Shown here one piece after another: positions 9,146 to 17,847 of a DNA stretch of 33,744 nucleotides; the first letter of the stretch is position 1, and every line of letters starts with the position of its first letter. The DNA lies in the NCBI GenBank assembly GCA_031290775.1, contig JAITMX010000083.1, forward strand, positions 1 to 33,744. Direction: 5' to 3'. A program made the position numbers and the translations under genes. This stretch comes from Eubacteriales Family XIII. Incertae Sedis bacterium (GTDB lineage: Bacteria > Bacillota > Clostridia > Peptostreptococcales > Anaerovoracaceae). Under the pieces are notes generated by a model. The model had not been told where the DNA came from, searched no databases, and was given only the letters and a program-made list of their open reading frames with translations.

Positions 9146-9955
9146 GTGGTCGGCATGGAGTTCATGCGGCCCTTCACGTTCAACGGCATCAGCTTCCTCA
9201 TCGGCGCCGTGTCGCTGATCCCGGTCGTTTTGATTTTTGACAAGCGGAGGATAGGCGCGGAGGAGCGCAAGCGGATTTGGAAGTACGGGGCCATCTGCGG
9301 GCTCATCCTGTTCGCGGCAAGCAACCTCCAGCAGTTTGGCGTGGAGATGACGGGCTCGGCCGGCAAGTCCGGTTTTATTACGGGGCTCTACATCATCATC
9401 GTGCCGATCGCGGGCATCTTTATGAAACAGCGCACGGGCCTGCTCACGTGGATTGGCGCGGCTTTTGCGGTCGTCGGCATGTACTTTCTCTGCGTGCAGG
9501 ATGGTTTTGGCGGCCTCATGCGCGGGGACTGGGTATTGTTTGCGGGCTCCTTTTTCTGGGCGGCGCACATCATCGCGATCGACAGGTTTGTATCAAAGGT
9601 CGGATCGCTCCGGCTTTCGCTGACGCAATTTTTCATCTGCGGCGCGCTCTGCATTGCCTTTGCGCTGGGAACGGAGACGATCGTGCCCGCCTACCTGCTC
9701 ATGGCCGCCTCGCCCCTGCTTTACCGGGGCCTCGCCTCCATCGGCGTCGCCTATACGCTCCAAATCATCGGCCAGCGCTACGTCGCGCCTGCCAAAGCCT
9801 CCGTCATCTTCTCCCTCGAGTCCGTCTTTTCGGTCATCGGCGGCGCCATCCTCATCCACGAAGTCATGACGGGCCGCGCCTACTTCGGCTGCGCGCTCAT
9901 CTTCTGCGGCATACTTTTGTCGCAGCTTGGACCCAAGGCAAAGATTGCTGCGTGA
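9146..9955 (+). CDS. EamA/DMT-family transporter (the true start is probably upstream; see findings)
   Basis: Multi-TM DMT pattern PFTFNGISFLIGAVSLIPV, AASNLQQFGVEMTGSAGKSGFITGLYIIIVPI, SLESVFSVIGGAILIHE. Confidence 0.85.
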   Translation: MVGMEFMRPFTFNGISFLIGAVSLIPVVLIFDKRRIGAEERKRIWKYGAICGLILFAASNLQQFGVEMTGSAGKSGFITGLYIIIVPIAGIFMKQRTGLLTWIGAAFAVVGMYFLCVQDGFGGLMRGDWVLFAGSFFWAAHIIAIDRFVSKVGSLRLSLTQFFICGALCIAFALGTETIVPAYLLMAASPLLYRGLASIGVAYTLQIIGQRYVAPAKASVIFSLESVFSVIGGAILIHEVMTGRAYFGCALIFCGILLSQLGPKAKIAA

Positions 9956-10020
9956 GCGGGAGGCTGCGGGGCGGTTTTCGTCCCCCTGGCGGTATCAGTG
10001 GGTTCTGCCAACAAAGCAGG

Positions 10021-10042
10021 GCGGCAAATAAGCGGCAAATAA
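10021..10042 (+). repeat. Two tandem 11-bp units GCGGCAAATAA
   Basis: Direct reading of the sequence upstream of the YhhQ-like gene. Confidence 0.8.
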
Positions 10043-10107
10043 GCCAATGCCGAACTGCGGGAAGGGCGCCTCCGCTTGTGGTATACTATTGCCCGGAGGC
10101 AACGAAT

Positions 10108-10776
10108 ATGAACAATCAGGTACCGGAAAACCCTGCCCAAAAAAACCGGGAGGGCGGCTTCACGCCCCTTGTCGCCATCGCGGCGCTGATGGTCACATCC
10201 TATCTGACCGCCAACATTATGGCCGTCAAAATCGTCGGCGTGTTTGACACCGCCCTGATCGACGCGGGCACCATCACTTTTCCGCTCGCCTATATGCTCG
10301 GAGACGTCCTGACGGAGATATGGGGCTTTCGCACGGCGCGCAAGGTCATCTTCCTGACTTTCCTCTGCAACATCATCCTTGTCGCCGCCACCGGCATCGG
10401 CGTCCTCATCCCCGCGCCGGAGTATCTCAGGGAAACAGCGGATGCCTATGACACGGTCTTTTCCTATGTGCCGCGCATCGTGGGCGCGTCCCTCGCCGCC
10501 TTTCTTGCCGGGGAGCTGGCCAACGCGTATTTCATGGAGCGCATCAAGATATGGACGGCAGGGCGCTTTCTTTGGATGCGGACGATCGGCAGCTCTGTGG
10601 TCGGCTATGTCTTTGACACGGGGATATTTTGCGTCCTCGCTTTCGCGGGCGTCGTGCGGACGCGCGAGCTCTTGGTCATGATCGGGGTGCAGTATCTCGT
10701 CAAGCTCGTCATCGAAGCCGTCTGCGGCACCCCGCTCGCCTACGCCGCCATCGGGGTATTGAGGAAACGGTTATGA
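10108..10776 (+). CDS. Queuosine-precursor transporter (YhhQ/VUT family)
   Basis: SYLTANIMAVKIVGVF, DAGTITFPLAYMLGDVLTEIWGFRTARKVI, GSSVVGYVFDTGIFCVLAF, YLVKLVIEAVCGTPLAY. Start reassigned from the longer ORF. Confidence 0.9.
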   Translation: MNNQVPENPAQKNREGGFTPLVAIAALMVTSYLTANIMAVKIVGVFDTALIDAGTITFPLAYMLGDVLTEIWGFRTARKVIFLTFLCNIILVAATGIGVLIPAPEYLRETADAYDTVFSYVPRIVGASLAAFLAGELANAYFMERIKIWTAGRFLWMRTIGSSVVGYVFDTGIFCVLAFAGVVRTRELLVMIGVQYLVKLVIEAVCGTPLAYAAIGVLRKRL

Positions 10777-11453
10777 ACCGTTATGCGCTCATCAACGGCT
10801 CGTTTCCCCGGGAGTTTTTGCTGTTGCAAGGGACGGGATGTTTTCACAAGGGCTGCCGTTTTTGCCATTATTGGGACGATGTTTCAGAAGACCCTTTCGC
10901 CGTCAACGAACCCGTCATCTCACGCGTCACGGGGGAAGCCGGCGTCCTCGACGTCATCAATTCCGGCTCCGCGCACGAGTTGGACGCGCGGTCGCTCGCG
11001 GCGCTTGCGCAGGCCGTCAGGCGAAAGGGAATCCATACCCTTTGGTTCGAGGCGCACTACGCCTACCTTGATCGGCTGGATGAGATTCGCGCGCGGTTTC
11101 ACGGCGCGGCCGTGAAGTTTCGCACGGGCGTCGAGAGCTTTGACCATGCCTTTCGTGTGAGGATGAACAAGGGGATGCCCGATGTCAGACCCGAGGAGAT
11201 CCGCAAAAGCTTTGAAGGAGTTTGCCTGCTCGTTTGCGTGCAGGGGCAGACGCGGGAACAGATCGCGCACGACGTCAGGATCGCTTCAGATATTTTTGAG
11301 TATTTCAGCGTCAATGTCTTTTGCCCCAACTCCACGGACGTCCGGCTCGACCCGGCGCTGCTTGCCTGGTTTAAGGAGGCCCTGTATCCGGGCCTGAAAG
11401 GCCTCCCGCATTGCGAGGTCCTCTTGGAAAATACCGGCCTTGGCGTTGGGTAG
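10773..11453 (+). CDS. Radical SAM-like protein, probable queuine-lyase (QueL)-type
   Basis: LLLQGTGCFHKGCRFCHYWDD (CX4CX2C), VLDVINSGSAHELD, FRTGVESFD, CLLVCVQGQT, LLENTGLGVG. ATGA overlap with the YhhQ-type gene. Confidence 0.72.
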   Translation: MNRYALINGSFPREFLLLQGTGCFHKGCRFCHYWDDVSEDPFAVNEPVISRVTGEAGVLDVINSGSAHELDARSLAALAQAVRRKGIHTLWFEAHYAYLDRLDEIRARFHGAAVKFRTGVESFDHAFRVRMNKGMPDVRPEEIRKSFEGVCLLVCVQGQTREQIAHDVRIASDIFEYFSVNVFCPNSTDVRLDPALLAWFKEALYPGLKGLPHCEVLLENTGLGVG

Positions 11454-11630
11454 CTACGGCTGCGGTTTGGCAGGCGCGCCCCTGCTGAAATTCAGGCGAA
11501 AAGATCGTCCATTGTCACCTTGGATTGCACGCGTTGAGCTTTGGCATATTGCGAAAATTGCTCCCAAAATGGGGGTCAGTATTCTTGTTGCCCTTTAGAA
11601 AACTGCTGTAAAAAAGGGAAAATCCATCCA

Positions 11631-11957
11631 TCAATCGAAGAAAACCACTTTGCGTTTTTTGCTGTTTGCCGACTTGATATGCGCCTTCAGCAAACCGGAC
11701 GCCTCTGCCCACGAAGCAATCCCACCCGGCGCGGCTGCGCCATGCTCGGACAGCGCTTCTGAAAATCGCGCCAGCTGTTCCCGCTTGGATGTTTCCGCAG
11801 ATCCGGTGAAATAGAAGAAGAATTTTTCCTCAAAGGCTTCCCGCACCAAATATGTCTTTCCGGCCCTGCGGCGCCCATAGACGACGGCAAATTCCGCCTC
11901 ACCCGACTGCACATGGTTTTTGAGCAATGCCCTCCCGCGCGCCATGCCGACCAGCAT
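11631..11957 (-). pseudogene. Truncated archaeal-type ATPase (AAA, DUF234-associated family) fragment
   Basis: EFAVVYGRRRAGKTYLVREAFEEKFFFYFTGSAETSKREQLARF…KRKVVFFD*. It has Walker A and ends in a stop right at the Walker B Asp. Confidence 0.7.
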
Positions 11958-12047
11958 ATGCGGCCCTCCTTGTTTTGGCGGCGGAAACTTTGATTTTTTT
12001 GCATATTTCCGCCGCTTAATGAAAGACGCTTGCGTCTGCGCCGTAGC

Positions 12048-13304
12048 TCACCGCCGCATAAGAAAGCGCTCGAAGCGGTGGATGACCGCGATGATGAGCC
12101 TGGCGAAGGTGGCGACGAGGACGAGGGCGACGGCGATGCTGCCCGCGATGATGAGCGCCTGCGTCCCTGTCGCGACCGCGTCCTGATATGCGCCGACGAG
12201 CATGCTGCTCATCGTTTCGTAGAGCGGGGCGCCCGGGACAAAGGGGATGATGCCGGGGATGATGAAGAGCGTCGTCGCGTCCTTGCCCGCCCGGGAAGCA
12301 AACTCGGCGAGGATCGCGATCGCGCAGGTGCCGAAAAAGCTCGCGCTGATGAGGCTGTACTCGTGCGTCATCCCGTTGAGTATGAACATCCCGACCGCGC
12401 CGATGAGCGCCGTCGGGACGATGAGCTTTTTCGGGGAATTGAACAGCAGCGCAAAGCCAATCGACGAGCAAAACCCAAAAAGCAAAAACCATGGCGCGCT
12501 GAACGTCGCCGTGTGGTCATGCGCGACGGAGCCGCCGCCAAGCAGCCATATCTGGATGCCGATGCCGATGCCGCCCGCAATGGCGACCGCCGCGATGCAA
12601 GCCTCCGCAAGCCGCGCCACGCCCGAGAGCATATCGCCCGAAAGCAGATCGCGCGCGGCGTTTGTGATGGCGACGCCGGGCAGAAAGATCGTGGTCGCCG
12701 CGACGACCACGGGCGAGATGCTTTCGCTCGCGCCCATCGCGGCGGCGGCAAGCACCATGCCGGCCGCCCCCGCGCAGCTGATGAAGATCCGGATAAAATC
12801 GGGAAAGCGCAGGCGCGCGATGCCGATGGAAATCAAATAGCTGATCCCGGAAATGATCCCCGCGATGAACATATCGCTAAACGAGCCGCGATAGATCGGG
12901 CAAAAGAAAGCGCCGACAAGGATCGCGCCGACAAGCCGCGCAAGCATCGGATACCCGGCTTCCGCGTTGATTTTGCGCAGTATCTCAAAACCGTCGTCAA
13001 CCGAAAGAGCGGTTGCCGTGAAGACGCGCGAAAAGGTGTTGACCTCCGAAATCTTCGCGAGGTCGAGCTGTGCGCCGTGGATGCGCTTGATGAAAGTGTG
13101 CATATCCCCGTCTTCCTCGCCGCTGTCGAGCGAAAGGAAGATGCCCGTCGTTGTCGCGAAACACTCCACGTAGTCAACGCGGCAGGCTTTGCAGATGCGC
13201 ACGATCGTATCCTCGACGCGGTAGATCTCCGCGCCGCTCTTCATCATGATCTCCCCCGCAAACAGCGCCAATATCAATATTTTTTTCTGTTTACTGTTTA
13301 TCAT
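12048..13304 (-). CDS. Threonine/serine exporter family protein (ThrE, fused two-domain form)
   Basis: MKSGAEIYRVEDTIVRIC, N-terminal DUF1212-like plus C-terminal ThrE_2-like membrane region (IPGIIPFVPGAPLYETMSSML). Confidence 0.88.
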   Translation of the reverse strand: MINSKQKKILILALFAGEIMMKSGAEIYRVEDTIVRICKACRVDYVECFATTTGIFLSLDSGEEDGDMHTFIKRIHGAQLDLAKISEVNTFSRVFTATALSVDDGFEILRKINAEAGYPMLARLVGAILVGAFFCPIYRGSFSDMFIAGIISGISYLISIGIARLRFPDFIRIFISCAGAAGMVLAAAAMGASESISPVVVAATTIFLPGVAITNAARDLLSGDMLSGVARLAEACIAAVAIAGGIGIGIQIWLLGGGSVAHDHTATFSAPWFLLFGFCSSIGFALLFNSPKKLIVPTALIGAVGMFILNGMTHEYSLISASFFGTCAIAILAEFASRAGKDATTLFIIPGIIPFVPGAPLYETMSSMLVGAYQDAVATGTQALIIAGSIAVALVLVATFARLIIAVIHRFERFLMRR

Positions 13305-13417
13305 AAGAAATAGTATATCAATTATCGGGCTTCTAATATAGACCTTTCTTGTGTTACAATTAGTATCGATAGTTAGTATCCGTAGTTAGTCTATCGAACT
13401 CAGGAGGGAAAGCAATC

Positions 13418-14779
13418 ATGACTATGACAGATAAAACAGCGGCGCTCAGAGAAGCGCAAAAAGTAGTCGGCTTCATCGAGAAAGACTCACTCACAGAGGC
13501 CGAAAAGAAACAAATCCATGACGAGTCCATCGAAAACTTTAACGAGAACGTAAACCCCGGCTGGCTCGAATACCGCAAATCCGTCTCAACGGACGCGGCG
13601 TTCATCGAGTGGACGGACAGCGTCGACAGTTTTGAGGATCTGAACGGCGTCAAATTCATCGACTGCCTCGGCGGCTTCGGCATCTACACCTGCGGGCACA
13701 GAAACCCCGCAATCCTGAAGACAGTGCAGGCGCAGCTCGCGCGCTACGCGCTGCACTCGCAAGAGCTCATCGACCCGCTGCGCGGCTACCTCGCAAAGAT
13801 CACCGCGCTGGCGACGCCGGGCGACCTGCAATACTGCTTCTTCACGAACGGCGGCGCGGAGGCCGTTGAGATGGCGCTGAAACTCGCGCGCCTCGCGACG
13901 GGGGGGCGCTGGTACATCTCGACCGTCGGCGCGTTTCACGGCAAGTCCATGGGCGCGATCTCGATGGGCGGAAAAGGCGCCTACCGCGAGGACTATGTCC
14001 CGCTGATCCAGCAGGTGCAGCATGTCGAATACGGCAACGCCGAGGCGATGGAGACGGCGATCAAAAATCTCATCACGGTCGGCGAAAAAGTCGCCGGCGT
14101 CATCATCGAGCCAATTCAGGGCGAAGCTGGCGTCATCATCCCGCCCGAGGGCTATCTGAAAGCCGTCCGCGCCATCTGCGACAAGCACGATGTCGCGATG
14201 ATTGTCGATGAAATACAAACCGGCATGGGGCGCACGGGCACATTGTGGCGCTGCGAAGTCGAGGACGTCACGCCTGACATCATGACGTTCGGAAAAGCAT
14301 ACGGCGGCGGCATCATGCCGATCACGGGCATCATCGCCCGTCCCAAGATGTGGATAGACAAGCTCATCGACAATCCTTGGATTCTCGGCAGCCCGACCTT
14401 TGGCGGCAACCCGCTCGCCTGCGCGGCCGCGATCTCGACGTTCAAGTTCATGCTCGAAAACGACATCCCGGGGCTTTGCAAAAAGCGCGGCGCGTTTTTC
14501 CTCGAAAAGCTCGCGGAGCTGCAAAAGAAGTATCCGACCGTGCTCACGGCGTTCCGCGGCGCGGGCCTGCTCATCTGCATGGAATTTCCACAGGCAGAGG
14601 TCGGCTACGCGGTCACGAAAGCGCTGTTCGCGCACAGGGTCATGACGGCGGGGACGCTCGTCAACGCAAAGACGGTGCGCATCGAGCCGCCCGCCGTGCT
14701 GTCCGACGAAAGCATCGCGACAGTCCTCACCTCGCTCGACGAGGCGTTCGCGGAAGTGAAAGCGGAGTTTGGATTGTAG
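13418..14779 (+). CDS. Class III aminotransferase, putrescine aminotransferase-like
   Basis: FIDCLGGFGIYTCGHRNP, FFTNGGAEAVEMALKLAR, VIIEPIQGEAGVIIPPEGYL, VDEIQTGMGRTG, TFGKAYGGGIMP (PLP Lys). Confidence 0.88.
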   Translation: MTMTDKTAALREAQKVVGFIEKDSLTEAEKKQIHDESIENFNENVNPGWLEYRKSVSTDAAFIEWTDSVDSFEDLNGVKFIDCLGGFGIYTCGHRNPAILKTVQAQLARYALHSQELIDPLRGYLAKITALATPGDLQYCFFTNGGAEAVEMALKLARLATGGRWYISTVGAFHGKSMGAISMGGKGAYREDYVPLIQQVQHVEYGNAEAMETAIKNLITVGEKVAGVIIEPIQGEAGVIIPPEGYLKAVRAICDKHDVAMIVDEIQTGMGRTGTLWRCEVEDVTPDIMTFGKAYGGGIMPITGIIARPKMWIDKLIDNPWILGSPTFGGNPLACAAAISTFKFMLENDIPGLCKKRGAFFLEKLAELQKKYPTVLTAFRGAGLLICMEFPQAEVGYAVTKALFAHRVMTAGTLVNAKTVRIEPPAVLSDESIATVLTSLDEAFAEVKAEFGL

Positions 14780-14811
14780 GAGGTTGTAAAGATTTTTGCT
14801 TGACAGTTGCA

Positions 14812-14833
14812 AAGCGGGGCTTCGGCCCCGCTT
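14812..14833. terminator. 9-bp GC-rich stem with UUCG tetraloop (AAGCGGGGC-TTCG-GCCCCGCTT) between convergent genes
   Basis: Exact stem read from sequence. There is no strong T-tract, so intrinsic termination is inferred. Confidence 0.6.
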
Positions 14834-14838
14834 GTACC

Positions 14839-17652
14839 CTATGTCTTGCGCACTTTCAGAAAGCGCAAGACCCCTTTGCCTTTGAGGTCGAGCAGGGTGA
14901 GGATGGAAAGGTTGCGGCACATGGAGAGCAGCCAGTAGCCGTTTTCGCTGCGCGTGTAAACCAAGGTGAAGCTTTTGTCACAATGCCGCTTCAGGTTCTT
15001 TTCGAACTTTTTTGCGGCCGCTGCGGTCGAGACAAAGGACGGGCACGCGTAGCTTTGATAAAAATTGTAATTGGCCGCCAACCCCATCTTGCGCTGCACG
15101 GCAAGATAGCGCGGATTTTTGATCGGGGAAAACATCTCGCCGAGGGCATCCGCAAATCTGTTTTTCTCACGCACCGTCACCGCCCCGCCTTCCAGGCTGC
15201 AAACTGTCCGGCCGCCCCATCGCGTTTCAATCCGTATTTCAGCCTCGCGTGCCTGCAATTCACCGGTCTCCCGCATCGTGGCGCGGATCGCTTTCGCAAA
15301 CCCGCCGATCATCCTTTCGGGCAAAACCGCCCGCAAAAAACGCTGCAGGCTTCGAAACGCGAAAATTGCAAAACCGGCCGCAACTGCGGCAAAGAACACG
15401 GCGGGCGCCAAACCAATCACGTGTACGGCAATCAGGCTGCCGATCAGCAACCTGATGCAAACCGCCAAGACTGCCCCTCCGGCCACTGTTTGCCACCCGC
15501 CAGACCGGATAAAAGGCTTTTCTGCGCGCAATTCCCGCGGCACAGCATTCACATCGAGGATGTCCGGTGTGCAGTCCCCTTGCAGGCAGTTTTTCCAGCT
15601 CCCGGCCATGCCTTGCCGGTCTGCGGCGCGGCGAAACATCTCCGCATTGATCTGTTCGATCCCGGGCGGGTCGAACGGCGGGCGGATGATATCAATGCGC
15701 TCGATCCCGCTGCGAATCTCCCCGCCGGAATAGTCCGGCCCAAAAAAACACCGAAATCTGCGCCGGAGCGCATCAAAGTCCGCGCCGGTCGGTTTCTCAT
15801 CTGCCCTCTCCGGATCCGCGCCACTCTCCGGCCCCGGCCCTTCAAGCAAGACTCTTGCAGGCATGCTCATGTCGGCCTGAGGCTCCAGCGCGACGAGATG
15901 CCAGATGTTCGCCGTTTTCTTCGGATCGCCCGGGCTTGTTCGAATCGCGCGCCCGCGCATTTGGTTGGACAGCACATAGCTGCCGACAAAACTCGCCAAA
16001 ATTAGGCTGTTGACGCACGGGGAGTCCCACCCTTCGCCGAGGAGCGCGCTCGTCCCGATCAGGATCTGCACGTGGCCGCCCTGGAATGCCTCCGTGGCAA
16101 CCGCTACTTTTTTGCGGTTGCTGCCTATGAACGTCACAACACGATAGCCGGCAACGAGCGGCGCCGACGCGATCTCCACGCCCTGCGGCCGCGCAATTTC
16201 CGTCAGCGTTCCGATCCCGCTGTCCGGCCAAATCACCAAACTGCCGGAAACCAACGCGAGCTTCGCGCCGGCCGGCAAGGCGCGCCTGACGGTTTCAAAG
16301 ATCGGAACCGCGCCGATGGATGAAAGGCGCTCGCCCGTCCCGACAAAGCGCAAGTGCTCCTTTCGGATGTAGTCCGTCAAAATAACCTGCCGCAAAGAAT
16401 CGCCAAGCTCGCGATATTCGGCTTGTACGATTTTCACAATGCTTGCCAATTTTCCAAGCGAGGAAACCAGCTTGCGGTCAAGGCGCTCCGTCGCGTATAG
16501 CTCCGCCCGCCCGTGGCGCAGCACCCGGTACTTCGCGCAGATGCCGCGCATCCGTTCGGCGACATTTTCCGTGAATACTTCCGGGTGTGCCAAAACATGG
16601 TTGATTGCGCGCTCCGCATATTCCCGGCTGAACGGCGGCAGCGCCCTGCCGCGCAGCAAGCCCAGGCCTTTCGAGACCGGCCCCGGCAGCGCCCTGCCCG
16701 TATGCAAAGCAACCGCCGCAAGCGCCGTATTCTCCTGCCCGTATTCGGCAAACCGATTCACCTTCGCCGCAGTTTGGAAAGACCTCCATGCGGCATTCAA
16801 AACATCATCCATGATCCCGCCAAAGAGCGCTTCCTCCATACAGGCCGCCGTCCTGTCCCGAAATTCATAGATTTCCCCCATCTCCTCAAGTGTCGGGTAG
16901 TTGAAACAAATGTAGTCCTGATGTGGGCAGAGCGTCCCTTGCGCGACGAGTTCGGGGACAAAGATCTCCACATCGATTTCCCCGCTGACCTGAATATACC
17001 TGCCCCATTCTGCGGGGCCGCTGTCGTAGGGCGGCGTGGCCGTAAGCGCAATCACTTTGACTTCGCCCCTTATTTCATTCAAAAACCCTTCGAGAGACCG
17101 TTGCCATTCCTGTTTGAGATGATGGGCTTCATCGAGGCAGATCGTCCCGACGCCATGCGTCCGGATAAAAGAGGGCAAATCGAAATCGCGAAAATCGAGA
17201 TCCTCCGAATCGGCATCGGCATCGGCGTCGGCATCCACGCCGCCTGCCCGCCGTGCTTCCGCCAATTTGCGGTAGGCCGCATGAATCCCCTGATAGGTAA
17301 TCGATGTGATTGGGCGCGGCTCCTTCAAACTGTACGACACAAATGCGTCCGCGTTCCCGGATCCGCCCATATCGTCTGGCGAAAACAATTCGGCAAATCG
17401 GTCGCCCCACTGCCTGCTGACCACGACCGTCGGCGAGAGCACCAAAGCCGGCGCGCCCAGCCGGCGGATCAATTCCAGCCCAAGTACGGTCTTGCCGCTG
17501 CCCGGCGCTGCCACGATGTGGATATGGCTGTCCGAAATATAGGACAGGCTTTCATCCAGCACCTTTTGCTGATAGCTGCGAAAGGCTCCTTTGAACTGAA
17601 CATTTTCAAACGGATTTGTGCCGACAAGCCGTTTCCCGCGCCGTTCAGCCAT
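14839..17652 (-). CDS. DEAD/DEAH-box SF2 helicase family protein with C-terminal predicted membrane segment
   Basis: RSYQQKVLD, AAPGSGKTVLGLELI (Walker A), CLDEAHHLKQEW (DEAH), ALTATPPYD (motif III), NQMRGRAIR (motif VI-like). Hydrophobic VLAVCIRLLIGSLIAVHVIGLAPAVFFAAVAAGFAIFAF lies near the C-terminal third. Confidence 0.85.
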   Translation of the reverse strand: MAERRGKRLVGTNPFENVQFKGAFRSYQQKVLDESLSYISDSHIHIVAAPGSGKTVLGLELIRRLGAPALVLSPTVVVSRQWGDRFAELFSPDDMGGSGNADAFVSYSLKEPRPITSITYQGIHAAYRKLAEARRAGGVDADADADADSEDLDFRDFDLPSFIRTHGVGTICLDEAHHLKQEWQRSLEGFLNEIRGEVKVIALTATPPYDSGPAEWGRYIQVSGEIDVEIFVPELVAQGTLCPHQDYICFNYPTLEEMGEIYEFRDRTAACMEEALFGGIMDDVLNAAWRSFQTAAKVNRFAEYGQENTALAAVALHTGRALPGPVSKGLGLLRGRALPPFSREYAERAINHVLAHPEVFTENVAERMRGICAKYRVLRHGRAELYATERLDRKLVSSLGKLASIVKIVQAEYRELGDSLRQVILTDYIRKEHLRFVGTGERLSSIGAVPIFETVRRALPAGAKLALVSGSLVIWPDSGIGTLTEIARPQGVEIASAPLVAGYRVVTFIGSNRKKVAVATEAFQGGHVQILIGTSALLGEGWDSPCVNSLILASFVGSYVLSNQMRGRAIRTSPGDPKKTANIWHLVALEPQADMSMPARVLLEGPGPESGADPERADEKPTGADFDALRRRFRCFFGPDYSGGEIRSGIERIDIIRPPFDPPGIEQINAEMFRRAADRQGMAGSWKNCLQGDCTPDILDVNAVPRELRAEKPFIRSGGWQTVAGGAVLAVCIRLLIGSLIAVHVIGLAPAVFFAAVAAGFAIFAFRSLQRFLRAVLPERMIGGFAKAIRATMRETGELQAREAEIRIETRWGGRTVCSLEGGAVTVREKNRFADALGEMFSPIKNPRYLAVQRKMGLAANYNFYQSYACPSFVSTAAAAKKFEKNLKRHCDKSFTLVYTRSENGYWLLSMCRNLSILTLLDLKGKGVLRFLKVRKT

Positions 17653-17847
17653 CCCATCCCTCCATTTCCGAATTTCACACTTCCGCCCCCGCTGCGATTG
17701 GCTCTATTCCTATGTTACCACAGAATCAAGACCGAGATACTCTGAAGCAAGAAAACAGGGATGGAAATACACTTTCCATATGTGATATACTTTTAACGTT
17801 TGGGGCTATTATGCCATTTTAACGCTTTCATCACGAGGAGATTTGCC

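Noticed and set aside
9956-10107. Possible preQ1 riboswitch upstream of the YhhQ-type transporter (GTGGGTTCTGCCAACAAAGCAGGG)
   Set aside because: Superficial resemblance only. I could not lay out the preQ1-I stem, loop and A-rich tail pseudoknot or the preQ1-II structure convincingly. A covariance-model search would decide.
12030-13313. 427-aa plus-strand ORF opposite the ThrE gene
   Set aside because: Low-complexity Arg/Asp/Ala-rich translation, a mirror of the real minus-strand ThrE coding frame.
14350-16005. 551-aa plus-strand ORF across the aminotransferase 3' end and helicase
   Set aside because: Runs out of frame through one gene and antisense through another; no domain pattern.
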